From contig JADDOH010003931.1 of the NCBI GenBank assembly GCA_016648135.1, positions 167,527 to 231,526 on the forward strand: a stretch of 64,000 bases of DNA, in the 5' to 3' direction. This document shows positions 54,179-64,000 of the stretch, piece by piece. The notes beneath the pieces are model-generated. The model saw nothing but the letters and a program-made list of their open reading frames with translations, was not told where the DNA came from and ran no database searches. This stretch comes from Agrypnia vestita (lineage: Eukaryota > Arthropoda > Insecta > Trichoptera > Phryganeidae). Each line of letters opens with the position of its first letter. Within the stretch, counting starts at the first letter, position 1. The translations under genes were made by a program, and so were the position numbers.

Positions 54179-54535
54179 TCAGGGGGGCGCGCGGTAGGGA
54201 AGGGTATTTTTTTCGCCGAACAGCTCTAGGAGTGGTGAAGTGGACTGAAATGTGATATTATTTATTAATGTGTTTCCAGAATTTAAATTTTTTAGGATTT
54301 CAACGGTTTCCAAAATATTAATTATCCATCCTCTATGAGGAACCGAGTGGAGTAATTTTAATTTGTGACTATCGAAAGAATGATTGGTGTTAATTATATG
54401 ATTGGAAAATTCGGAGAAATTGTTATTTTTTAAGCAGCGGCGATGTTCTTTTATGCGTGTATTTAAGTTTCTAGTGGTTTGGCCGATATACTTTTTGTCA
54501 CATAATGTTGCACCACGAAGTATCTGCCAAATCTT
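54179..54535 (-). pseudogene. PLE GIY-YIG endonuclease, C-terminal fragment (118 open codons)
   Basis: No start codon, but the minus frame is open from 54535 to TGA at 54181-54179: LRGATLCDKKYIGQTTRNLN, then TRIKEHRRCLKNNN, NHIINTNHSFDSHKLKLLHS, GWIINILETVEILKNLNSGN, TLINNITFQSTSPLLELFGE. YIGQTxRxLxxRIxEH and the closing LETxEIxK/TLINN-type end are those of Penelope-like GIY-YIG endonucleases. Truncated 5', where a Helitron end lies at 54569. A hammerhead follows at 54135-54062, so this is the 3' end of one PLE. Confidence 0.88.
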
Positions 54536-54568
54536 TCAATGATATTAAAGTGCATTTTATTATTATTA

Positions 54569-54869
54569 CAAGCTGTAACCCGTCAAAAATGACGGCACAT
54601 AAATTCGCGTCTTTGCTAAGTCCTAGTATAAATTTATAGCATATTTTTAGCGATCTACGGCCGTAGTAACACGCGTTAATCTGCCGGTTCAGGTTTGGTG
54701 GCCCGGGGTTCAAGCCCCATCTCCAACCTTTTTTTAGCCGTGACTCGTAGCCGTTATTCTTAATTCATAATCGTTAGCCGTAGTCCGTAATTTGAACGAA
54801 ATTACGGATGCTACACGAAGTTACTGAGACAGACAGACGGAGAGACAACGAAATTATTTTGTTAGATGA
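54569..54869 (-). mobile_element. Helitron-like element H, copy 2
   Basis: On the minus strand it starts TCATCTAACAAAATAATTTC, as expected for a 5' TC end, and closes with the hairpin CCGTCATTTTTGACGG, then TTACAGCTTG (a CTRR-like end). Colinear with 21638-21912. Its plus strand carries the tRNA-like segment with B box GGTTCAAGCC (about 54707-54716) and GGTTCAGG upstream. Non-autonomous. Confidence 0.65.
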
Positions 54870-54905
54870 CTAGTCGTGCACCCGTGAAAAATCACGGAAC
54901 ATATA
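54870..54905 (-). mobile_element. Second Helitron 3' terminus abutting H copy 2
   Basis: Minus strand: CCGTGATTTTTCACGG hairpin, GTGCACGA, then CTAG (54873-54870) followed directly by the TC 5' end of H copy 2. Stem-loop plus CTAG is a Helitron-type 3' end. Its 5' extent is unknown. Confidence 0.5.
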
Positions 54906-55460
54906 TTAAGTACTATTTGTTTATTCATACATAATAAAAAGCCTATCGAACGTAGGAGTCATAAATTAATGCTTCGCGTCTTAGTTAACTTCAAAGGATA
55001 TTATGTATGTAGGATAACGTGATATAGTACAATTTGTTGTCTATGTATACAAGCTCCCTTCATTGCTTCTAAGATTTATGTGTTTTTATTTAGATTTATT
55101 TTATCGTGTTTATTTTTATATCCATTATTATTACTCGTACCTACACTAAAATTTAAGGAATTTTTTTTATTAAAATATTTTACACATGTGTTACAAATTT
55201 TAGGCGTGCCAATGGTTTATCATCACTGGTCTCTGTTCAGTAGTACGTCTTAAGTTGGCAAGGATTTAAGTTCTTGGCAATAAATACGCTGACTTGAATT
55301 CGATACAATAATTTAATAATAATATGCACTTTATATCGCATGAAATTGGGTATAAAGTATTGAAGTATGCACTTCAACCATAAATGTTTAAATATAAGTG
55401 GCTATGAGATCCTTGCATTTATATCCGCAGCAACCCCAGTATATTAACCAGTATTTATGA
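54906..55460. other. No gene recognised
   Basis: Mostly A+T-rich; may contain the rest of the second Helitron. Confidence 0.45.
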
Positions 55461-55660
55461 GTAGCTTGTTGGTCTTGTGGTTAGGACACTGGCCTCGTGA
55501 TCCAAAGGTTGCTGGTTCGATCCTCACTCCAGACTAGCAAGTTAGTCCTATTTTCATAGTACAAGCGCTTAGCTTAGTTTGAAAATAGTAAGAATATTGA
55601 TGTGACACGTATTTCCGTGTTCACATCTCTATTTTTTTAAAAAAAAATAAAATAAAAAAA
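55461..55660 (+). mobile_element. tRNA-derived SINE with A-rich tail
   Basis: A-box-like TTGGTCTTGTGGTTAGGAC (55469-55487) and perfect B box GGTTCGATCC (55514-55523) spaced as in tRNA genes. A tRNA-unrelated body of about 110 bp follows, then an AAAAAATAAAATAAAA-type tail (about 55634-55668). The anticodon-arm position reads CTCGTGATC. No convincing cloverleaf acceptor stem, so a SINE and not a tRNA gene. Confidence 0.7.
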
Positions 55661-56126
55661 TAAAAAAATTTAATATTTTAACCGAATTTAGAAAAGCAGT
55701 TGATTCAAATGCTGTCATTTCCTCGCAATATCTTCTTATGTAATGGCGGTTCTTCTAGCACATCGCGATGATATCCTGACAAAAATAATTCAGAAAAAAT
55801 GTTTTAATAGATTTAAATTTTTTATCCGTAAATTTAGATAGAAACCTGATATTTCTTCTTTTTTTTCCTTGCGTTTCACCCCTGTGGGGTGTTCTTGCCA
55901 CAAAACAATGGGTGTGTGGGTTGCGTTTTTTTTTCTCTTTTATTTTAGAAATTGTTAAACTATTCATTTTATTTGTATATAGGATAAACATTATTCTGTG
56001 TGGATGATTCAATTCTATTAGTAATGGAAAAGGATATAGGTACATAATGTTAGTTTATTTAATGTTTATAGATTTATACCGTTAGTTTTTAGGAATCTTG
56101 TTAGTAATTAATAGTAAAGTGACTTG

Positions 56127-56268
56127 ATCATTGGAAGATAAGAGGGTTGGGATGTTAATGGGGAATGAAATATTGTAATAAGAACGATTTTGAATAAATC
56201 ATTGGAAGATAAGAGGGTTGAGATGTTGATGGGGAATGAAATATTCTAATAAGAAAGATTTTGAATAA
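56127..56268. repeat. 71-bp tandem duplication
   Basis: Units 56127-56197 and 56198-56268 begin ATCATTGGAAGATAAGAGGG and differ at only a few positions (four by eye). Noncoding. Confidence 0.92.
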
Positions 56269-57053
56269 AATTTGAGTAATAGTCATTATAATAGTAATAG
56301 TAATAGTCCAATATATAAATCGGTTTGAAAAAACTAGGAGTCATAAAAATGTAAATTCTTGCGCATGAATCATTAGGAATATCCCGTTTCGATTCCTGCA
56401 GCGGTCATGTGATTTTCTCAGGCCTGAGTGGTTTTGTGATTTGTTTCGCTACTGTATTTGGGTCTCGTGGCCTGTTTTAACAACAACATGCAGTAGTTAA
56501 TGATCGAAGTATTGCTATACGTTTCGCGAAACGTGGAGGCAAGTTTTTCGCATTGTAAAAGCAAATTAAAGAACTGAGCTTTTCAGGCATGAGCACACTG
56601 ACAGAGAGAATAAAAGACCTTATTAAACTAAAATAAAATATACCATTTTTTCAATTCGAATCTTTGTACCTACATACTTCATAACGTAAGCATTTTTTAT
56701 TATCTCTCGATATTATTACTTCTTCTGTTTCACGTGTATAATTTTGTATATACATTTGTATTACACTATATATCAGGAGAGTGCAGTGAGGAAAAGAAGC
56801 ATGACTTCTATTTAAAACCGTATTTGGAAAAAAAAAATATATTTATTTCTGGTAGAATATTATAAAATATTAAAATCTGAGTAATATGCTAATTATTGTG
56901 ATTGAAATATTACGAGATATATCTCTTATTTCGGTTTCTTATCAAAATATATGCTTAGGAAAAAGTCATGCCTTTTTGTTCTCACTGCACGCGCCTGCTA
57001 TGTATAATGTAAACTTATTACACGACATTAGGACACGTTCATTACTTTTTATA
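56269..57053. other. No gene recognised
   Basis: Mixed A+T-rich DNA; 56370-56560 slightly more balanced, nothing identified. Confidence 0.5.
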
Positions 57054-57352
57054 CAAATCAAATAAAATAATAAAAACCTTCGAATTCCAATTGGAAAACA
57101 TTCCAATTGAAATTTCTGCAGGGTTTTCATAATTTTATTTAATCATTTGAATTTAAAAGTATTGAAACAAATGAATTTTCCGTAATCAATATAATTATTA
57201 TGTTTAACAAAAAATGAGTCAGAAATATTGAAAAAAATGCAAACTTTGATATTTAATATTGCACATTGGCTGCTTGAACATTTTCGACTTATAATCAAGG
57301 TAGTAATATAATCCTGCGAGGTTACAAATGTTTTCCAAATAACCCTGTATAC
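57054..57352 (+). mobile_element. Foldback element F, right half only
   Basis: Starts inside the element at TCAAATAAAATAATAAAAAC, keeps the central palindrome AATTCCAATTGG...CCAATTG and the whole right arm ending AAATAACCCTGTATA. Left arm deleted or never copied. Confidence 0.75.
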
Positions 57353-59039
57353 TCAACCTGGTTATTCTGGAATAAACTTATATATTATTATTGTTATAAT
57401 AATATGGGGCAAAGTGTTAAAAATGTATTTATGATATTATATATAGGGAAATCAATATATTTTGAGTGAAGTGTCAATTTCCTTTGTAATGAAGAAATGT
57501 GATATTTTTATTTTGAAGATATATTTATCAAAATAATAAACAATGAAGACCATTTATAACGTCATTAATCGAAAATTACAAATAGAATATCCACATTTCC
57601 GATACATACCTACATCTAACAAGCAAAACTGTATTTGTCTTTAAAAAATATATATTTCTTTAAATGTCAGAATTTAAAATAGTTTCTTATCAAAATGTCT
57701 ATTATTAAAAAAAAAATTGTGTGCTTAATGGATATGGAAGAAGATTCAGTTTAGAGAAAACGGCTTTTAAACGATGTTCCAAGGACGGAATGTACACATT
57801 ATTTATCATCATTTTACGCAGCATATTGTTGCATCAGATCACTTAAATGCATCTCACTGTATTTTCAAGATCTTGAGATATACCTGTTTGGCAATGCACA
57901 AATTGAAAAATGTCTCGATTTATAGTCGGTCTGCGGATCGGGCAGAATATACTGAAACAAAGAAATGTATGCGAGCAAATAATCTACAGTTGATATGCAA
58001 TATTCCTTACAAATTGCCCTGGCACAGGATAAAAGTACTCGCGTCTTGAGAAATCTACCAACTGTTGTGGAACAAACGTAATATCTCACCGTGTCATGTT
58101 TTCACAAAGATCTTTAGTGTACGTCATTGACTGAACATTATTGCTACCAGTCAATTTACAAAACGATCAGTTAGTTAGACACCCTTCTGGCATTTGAATT
58201 TTGAAAAGCTTTTACAATCATCACAAGCCAAAAATCTGTTTGAAAAAGCAAATCATTCGAGCTGTGAGTTCTAAAATCTACACAGTTACTTTCAACCTAC
58301 GTCATAATTTCCATCATGAGCTACGGAGCATTTTTAACTCCGTTAAATTGAAAAAATAGGACATTAAAACGATTGATTGTATTTTTCTATTATTTAATAT
58401 TTTTAAAAAAAATGTCCAAATGAAAGAGTTAATTATTTTATTATTAAATGTCTATGATGTAACAAATCGAAAAAGAATAGCATTTTCTTTCTTGTGCAAA
58501 TGAGATAAATTTGAAAATATTTTTATTTTTTTCCTAAAAAAATTCATAATATGCAAACAGCTCATTTTATGAAAAAAATCGTATTCCACATTGTAGATAA
58601 TAGTTATTAGTAAAATGTTTGCAAAATTCGATCAAAATCGGTTTATTAGTTTTTTAAATATTTTTTCCACCCTTCTGAAACTAGGAGTTTCGAGAGAAAC
58701 GCAAAAAATAATGAAATTCTTTTAAAAATTCACCTTCCACACTAGCTTCAAATTGCCGCAACTCGGCCGATCTTCAGAATTTTGAATGAGTGATAACACA
58801 AATTATTCTAAGAACTTCAATCTGCACGATCAAGTAACGAAGGATTAAAAAATTCAATTTGTTTTGAGAAATGTTTTGGAAAACATTTCTTAAAAAAAGG
58901 GATTTCGAGAAATGTCAAAGTGGTGTAATTTTTTAAGTATTAATAATGACAATCAAAATTAAGAAATATGCTGAATAAAAGGTACTACAAAAGTTTACAA
59001 AGTATATACGCCAGTAATGAAAGTCGTTAATAAAAATGA
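57353..59039. other. No gene recognised
   Basis: A 91-codon plus frame at 57774-58049 lies in more balanced DNA (57770-58090) but has no recognised motif. Rest A+T-rich. Confidence 0.45.
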
Positions 59040-59530
59040 AGTATCACTTGGTCTGCCTGTATGGAGTCGATAGGGCGGCACATTTTTAACGACTTCTGAC
59101 ATCAAATGTCCGAGTTCGACCATTACGTGGACATGTCATTGAATAAATCGTACTTCCCGGACCGCCTTCAGTCGATGACATTAAAAATCGATACGCTGCA
59201 ACTTGCACGTGCGGCGCATTAAAATAACATCACATATCAAAATGATAATTGTGTTCTAATGCCGCGCGACACGCTCGAGATATTTGATTTGCTGCTTTTG
59301 ATGTGTGTCCTCTGTGCTGGATGTCCTGGCTGCGGCGGGTGCGGAGCGAAATGCAGGATTATTATGCATAGTGATTTATGAAGCTAGCCATTCAAGATTA
59401 TGTCGTGATAGTGAAATAGCGATACGCGACCGATTCGACGTTGGTGATGTCACACGCACGTCAGTTGCATTCATTTTCCCGAGTTCATTATTAGAGATGC
59501 AACTGCGTCATTGTGCTTAATCTCAATTTT
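59040..59530. other. Unique GC-balanced block, possibly regulatory
   Basis: Repeat-free: ACTTGCACGTGCGGCGCATT (59201-59220), GATGTCACACGCACGTCAG, ATTATGCATAGTGATTTATG. The 71-codon frame at 59305-59520 is not convincing. Candidate conserved noncoding DNA. Confidence 0.25.
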
Positions 59531-60353
59531 CCGTTCATTGATGTCAAATCAAGTGGCAGCCGTCAAAAGTTCAAGTTGTTGCAGTATTTTCAGGGCACGC
59601 GCGCAGTATTCTAGAATAAATATTTATTTATTTAAATTAACGGCTGTGACCGAAACTTTTCCTCCGGTGACCTGTGTTTTAAATATTTATTGCAAAAATA
59701 TTACAGTTAATAGACATATCTAAAAATATATATAAATTTCACTTTTTATTTCACATGTATACCTACATATTTCAATAGAATTATAGAATTAACTTTTATT
59801 TAATACATCCTCGTATTTAGGATCGTTAGAAACAAAAAATGCATGCAAAAAATATCAACCAACTAAATTGAGCCACCAGTCCTATAAAATATTTCAAATA
59901 ATTTCGTATAATTAGGGTTATTTTTTTAATTTAAATTATTGTCCAAGAATTATTTTATTTATTAACTTTTTAAATTGAATTTTTGAAATGTATGAAACAA
60001 GCAAATAGATTTTTTTGAGGACATGCTTTTATAATTTCAAAATATCGAACTAATAATGTGAGAAACAATTAAATATTTTATTTTCATAGGAAATATACAT
60101 ATGCCGAAACTTTTTAGAACTCTAGCCTGTCGAAAAGTTGATATTTGTTTTATTAAATTTGCAAATTATAAAACACGTTAAACTAAATAATTATATAAAA
60201 AAAATTGTTTCGGTTTAATTATATTTATCCTCATGGTGAAAAAACATGAGTTATATACTATGCTAAACTAACATATGGTTAAAAAGAAAATTGTTGTCAA
60301 AGTTTCGAAGGAAGCAAATACTTGGTGGTGAGATATTATAATTAAATAAATAA
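59531..60353. other. A+T-rich DNA, nothing recognised
   Basis: No element or gene signal recognised. Confidence 0.55.
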
Positions 60354-60567
60354 AACTAACTTAGTTAAACACCACTTATATTTATTTCCAAATCCAACCA
60401 GGTTGACCAATCGTGGCTTCTTCAGGGAGAATCTTAACTGCCTAAACATTAAAAAATTATGTGCTTATATACTAGTGTGAAAGGTGAAAGGACGGAGTGC
60501 CAATATGGTACTAGTGTATAGGGAAGACATCGCGTAATGTAAAAATTAAAGTAAAAGAGCGCTTGCA

Positions 60568-60780
60568 TTGTTTAAAAAGTTGTGGGTTCTCAGAATTTGT
60601 ATTGAAGAAGACAATACGTTCAATAATAGTTCAGGAGTTAGTATTGTTCATAAAAACGGAATAGGTAGTAGACTAGATAATTTAGAGGCATTAGAGATAA
60701 GAAAAGCCATTAATATGAATCATAAAATCATTAATAATCAAATAAATTTATCTTTTAGTCCACTTTTAAATATGTTAGTA
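60568..60780 (+). pseudogene. PLE GIY-YIG endonuclease, C-terminal fragment
   Basis: Open frame from 60568 with SIVHKNGIGSRLDNLEALEI then RKAINMNHKIINNQINLSFS and PLLNML. The K-G-x-x-x-N-x-LE-x-LEI-x-K and ILNDQ/IINNQI-type end matches the last part of PLE endonucleases and the TLINNITFQSTSPLLELF end of the copy at 54.2 kb. The GIY-YIG catalytic half is absent. The frame formally runs to 60855, into the right inverted arm. Confidence 0.65.
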
Positions 60781-60889
60781 ATATTCCCTGCGAAATCCAA
60801 CCCCCTACCCCCACTATTGGCACTCCGTCCTTTCACCTTTCACACTAGTATATAAGCACATAATTTTTGAATGTTTAGGCAGTTAAGAT

Positions 60890-60932
60890 TCTCCCTGAAG
60901 AAGCTACGGTCGTAGCGAAACCTGGTTGAATT
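60890..60932 (+). ncRNA. Hammerhead ribozyme core (type I)
   Basis: CTGAAGA (60895-60901), helix II with a 5-bp stem GCTAC/GTAGC (60903-60907 with 60912-60916) and a GGTC tetraloop, GAAA (60917-60920), nearly self-complementary helix III ACCTGGT, cleavage-site T at 60927. Helix I (TCC before, GAA after) has one mismatch; the inverted copy at 60425-60390 keeps TCC/GGA but has lost GAAA. Confidence 0.65.
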
Positions 60933-60966
60933 TGAAAATAAGTATAAGTGGTATTTAACTAAGTTA

Positions 60967-61600
60967 ATTTTATTTATTTAACAAAATTAATGTTTTATTT
61001 ATCTCTCTAAGTTTTGGGCGGCCTAGCGGTTCCTCAAGTTCCGTCCATGATGACCTTTTGGAAACTGGGCAGAGAGCCAACCTCATTCTTCTATCGTTTC
61101 CTAATTTTTGACTGATTTTCTTATATTGCAATATTTTCAGTAAGCCACGACAACGGGATTTAAAAAGTATTCGAAACCATTGCACTTTTGTCCTTGTAGA
61201 TTCTACCATCACCGCATTTAGCATTTATTACATTCCTCTTTTAATGAGTTCAATAATATGAAACGATGCTGAATGGTGCTCGAAGGCGCGGCCGTCATGC
61301 TTAAAATATTGTTTAATAAGGTGCTTAGCCTGTCTTCGTGAAAACGTTTCATCGATCAATTAAATACAACATGCCCAACCAATAGAGTTGTGAGCGATTC
61401 TCGGAATTCCTGACTGGCCTTAAAGTTCTCACATGCTCACATAAATATTACTTCAACTTAGATCGGTTTGGTATACCTATCTACATATGTTTTCTGGTAA
61501 GTCAGGGATATTCAATGAACTCAGATATAACATAAATATTTACTGTACGATTATGACACCATTTCTTAAAATAAGTATGCATAAATAATAATGCCACGAG
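60967..61600. other. No gene recognised
   Basis: An 84-codon minus frame (61224-60970) contains LEEPLGRPKLREINK, faintly LINE-like but not assignable. 61260-61440 is GC-balanced and unique-looking. Confidence 0.45.
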
Positions 61601-61916
61601 ACGTTGCTGTAGAAGGCAAATTAAAATGCTAAAACAATCCAATTCAACAAGTCATTTGACACGAATTATATCGGAATAATATTTTTAAATTTAGAGTTAC
61701 TAAATGTTTCTATAATATTCCTTTATTATTACAAATTATTAATTCTCACTATTTTACGACGTTGCTGTAGAAGGCAAATTAAAATGCTAAAACAATCCAA
61801 TTCAACAAGTCATTTGACACGAATTATATCGGAATAATATTTTTAAATTTAGAGTTACTAAATGTTTCTATAATATTCCTTTATTATTACAAATTATTAA
61901 TTCTCACTATTTTACG
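61601..61916. repeat. Exact 158-bp tandem duplication
   Basis: Units 61601-61758 and 61759-61916 are identical at every position by direct comparison, beginning ACGTTGCTGTAGAAGGCAAA. Noncoding. Confidence 0.97.
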
Positions 61917-62702
61917 CTGTTTTCTTGCTTACTAACACTTTCGATAAATCTCCGCTCAATATTCGCATGTAGAAAAATTTCTCACCCGCCAATAGGAACA
62001 TCCTTTATTTATTTTCGTTGGAATATACGTGCGCTCCATTGCTAATGTCGCGTTGGTTTTACGTCATGAATGTGCGCTGCGTTATCGCTGGAATGTCGCA
62101 CGCGTAAAACTTCTATTTATAGGTTAATTATCTTTCTCGATTTTTAGAGACTTTACTGAAGTTGGTCACTGAGATCAATGCCATGTTAGTTAGTGTTGGT
62201 GTTACGCTAAGTACTAACTTAATAGTTGCTGAAGCTTTTCCCTGTCCGAGTCTACCTATATAGTGATAAAATACGTCATTTCAATAATTTTGAGCGTGTA
62301 AGACGGTCTCTTCGGAAATCAACCTAAACAAAAATTTTATAGCCCCAAAGCGCGGGTACATATTTTCTGACTTAGTTGACCTTGGAGCCTACTTGCCTAT
62401 TATGTCGTGCTGAGAATGTGAACTTCGTTCATCTTGTAATCACTTACTGTATACTTATATTGTATAATGTATTAATGTTTTATTTCATTGTATCATCGTA
62501 AACTGTAACTGTACTAATCACCTTGTCCTAAATGACTATCCATTAGGGTCATTCTGACCTGTCGATAGTCTTTAAATTAAAAAAAATTAAAAAATAAATT
62601 TAAAAAAAAAATTAAAAAAATTAAAATTAAAATTAAAAAAATTAATATCCCATGTTGAATGTTAAACCTCGTTAGCTCAAAACTACTCCAATGGCACTTG
62701 GG
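61917..62702. other. No gene recognised
   Basis: 62000-62200 is unique and more balanced (TACGTGCGCTCC, CGCACGCGTAAAAC). 62575-62640 is an A-rich run that could be the tail of an unrecognised retroelement on the plus strand. Confidence 0.45.
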
Positions 62703-62766
62703 CCCGGTTGTCTCGCACCCGTTTGGATAATTTCATATTTAAATAAAAGTCTGTTTAAAGCATAGA
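62703..62766 (+). repeat. Possible half copy of palindromic element M4
   Basis: CCGGTTGTCTCGC at the start and GTTTAAAGCATAGAT at the end match the left arm of 51576-51711, with a different middle. Confidence 0.35.
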
Positions 62767-63844
62767 TATAAAAGGCATCTCACGAGATCATTCAGTCATA
62801 AAAGGACCACAAAGTGGAGCAATTTTCTTCATTTTTAAAACATCATAGGTTTGGTTATTTATTAAATGATTAAATAATTTAGTTTGTATCGTTTTAATAA
62901 GATATCAAGTGCAAGAGAAAATATGATAAATAATTGTGAAATTTGCTCACTTTGCAAGACAATCGCCTGAAGTAACCTGATGATTTCTATTTTTTTTAAA
63001 TAAAAATTATAAAATTAATGATTTTCTCATTCGAAAAACAGCCGTTCTATGACAAAAAACGTATTGATGACTTCTTGCTCTCATAGTTTATATAACAAAT
63101 AACCCACAATGATTTCTAATTCGGTTTTACTAAAAGTGTCACTTTATGACTTCTTGCGCTACACCGACGATATATTGAATATTTCCTCTTCCATGATTTC
63201 TCATTATTTCGAATTCTCTGCCTCAAGACACTGCACATCGAGGGTTAATGCCATTCAAAAACGTTGCCTTTGAAGGTTCTACTAATGCAAGACCACGTCT
63301 AAGCGTCCCTGCTCTCGCTGAACCCGATATCAGATCTGTACTCCACTCGGCATCACACCCAGTCATCATCTCACAGGCGAGTGGTCAGGATTGACGAGTC
63401 ATCGTGTAATTGATCAAAAGGATGATTGAATTTATTTGAATAATCACGGACAAGCGCGAGATATTAAAATATTATTTAAAGATGGATCAATCTTTAAGTA
63501 CGGCATCTTAAACGGTCGATACGCGATGGGATGAGATAACCGTTTGAATTAAGTGATATCTTAATTAAAACAAATTTGATGAATCACCTAGAAAGATACA
63601 CAGAGAAAATTTATCTGTCGAAAAATAAATGCCTCTTTTCCTCGGTAAATCCATGAGATTTAGATATATTTTTTTCGAAGATAAATACATTTCAAAGAGC
63701 CTTTCATGGTGCTAAAAAAATTGTATATACGTACAAACGTATATATTGCAATTACAAATGGATTATATAAATACCTATATTGTTCACCATAAACCGCGTG
63801 TATGGAAGGATATTCATGCATAATATATGGAGCAAATAACATCC
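62767..63844. other. No gene recognised
   Basis: 63180-63430 is unique, more balanced DNA without recognised content; remainder A+T-rich. Confidence 0.45.
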
Positions 63845-64000
63845 CTTTTGCGTGAACTACATTGGCTCCGTTTCCCTCAAAGGGTCGAATTTAAGTTGTG
63901 TTGGTTAACGTGCAAAGCAAAACATAATATCATCGTGAGCTCTGAATCCTAGACGACTCAATGCAAGACGACAAACCCTGAGGTCAACCACTACTGCAGG
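63845..64000 (+). repeat. Dispersed repeat Q, copy 2, cut by window end
   Basis: TTGGCTCCGTTTCCCTCAAA and AAGACGACAAACCCTGAGGT match 35180-35560 in order; the copy runs off the right edge. Confidence 0.45.

Larger units (their letters stand above)
60354..60966 (+). mobile_element. Penelope-like element unit with inverted terminal arms
   Basis: Inverted arms of about 152 bp (60354-60505 and 60815-60966), for example GGACGGAGTGCCAATA against TATTGGCACTCCGTCC and TTTAGGCAGTTAAGATTCTC on both strands, enclose a GIY-YIG fragment. Both arms carry a hammerhead-like core, complete in the right arm and decayed in the left. No RT domain. Inverted pLTR-like ends are known in PLEs. Confidence 0.8.

Noticed and set aside
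61000..61224. Minus-strand GRPKLREINK stretch as a LINE C-terminus
   Set aside because: Single short motif, no tail and no other family landmarks.

Overview
The window looks like a piece of arthropod, most probably insect, nuclear DNA: visibly A+T-rich, intron/intergenic in texture, without long open frames, and crowded with dead fragments of element classes common in insects: RTE-like and CR1/L2-like LINE 3' ends, Penelope-like elements (PLEs), Helitron ends, a mariner relic, solo LTRs, tRNA-derived sequences and many small palindromic elements. No bacterial operon, rRNA gene, intact tRNA gene or CRISPR array is present. The insect order cannot be decided from sequence alone. No complete host gene was found. 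The only host-gene candidates are a GC-rich promoter-like block with a possible first exon (8.64-9.05 kb), two overlapping open frames at 44.07-44.65 kb, and a few unrecognised coding-like stretches.

Layout: 0-8 kb holds an LTR-like repeat with a TATA box, two LINE 3' fragments, a CR1/L2 tail and a palindromic element carrying a retroposed insert. 8-12.4 kb holds a foldback element, the GC-rich promoter-like block, a Helitron 5' fragment and two palindromic elements. 12.6-20.4 kb is an element cluster: five LINE fragments (one with a 10-bp and one with a 12-bp target duplication), an LTR, a foldback element and a CR1-like coding fragment. 20.5-23.3 kb is mostly repeat-poor, more GC-balanced DNA that looks regulatory, interrupted by PLE terminal repeats with hammerhead cores and by a Helitron. 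24-34.5 kb is again dense in LINE 3' ends and ends in a nearly complete PLE terminal unit. 35-43 kb carries small elements, a second LTR, a tRNA-like sequence and promoter-bearing LTR-like repeats. 43.6-47 kb has the overlapping frames, a promoter-like block and two direct repeats. 47-55.7 kb carries foldback and palindromic elements, a mariner relic, a hammerhead motif beside a PLE endonuclease, adjoining Helitron ends and a SINE. 56-64 kb has two tandem duplications, another PLE unit with inverted arms, and unique DNA.

The strongest unifying signal is the set of PLE terminal repeats carrying hammerhead-ribozyme cores (CTGANGA, helix II, GAAA, short self-complementary helix III) at 21.5, 32.9, 54.1 and 60.9 kb, with decayed versions at 33.8, 48.4 and 60.4 kb; three of these loci sit beside GIY-YIG endonuclease fragments. 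Hammerheads in PLEs are known, but these copies were found here by eye and are untested. Other notable signals are Helitrons whose body holds a tRNA-like segment, two insertions nested in copies of one short palindromic family with readable target duplications, and an exact 158-bp tandem duplication. All family assignments rest on motif reading, not on database searches.
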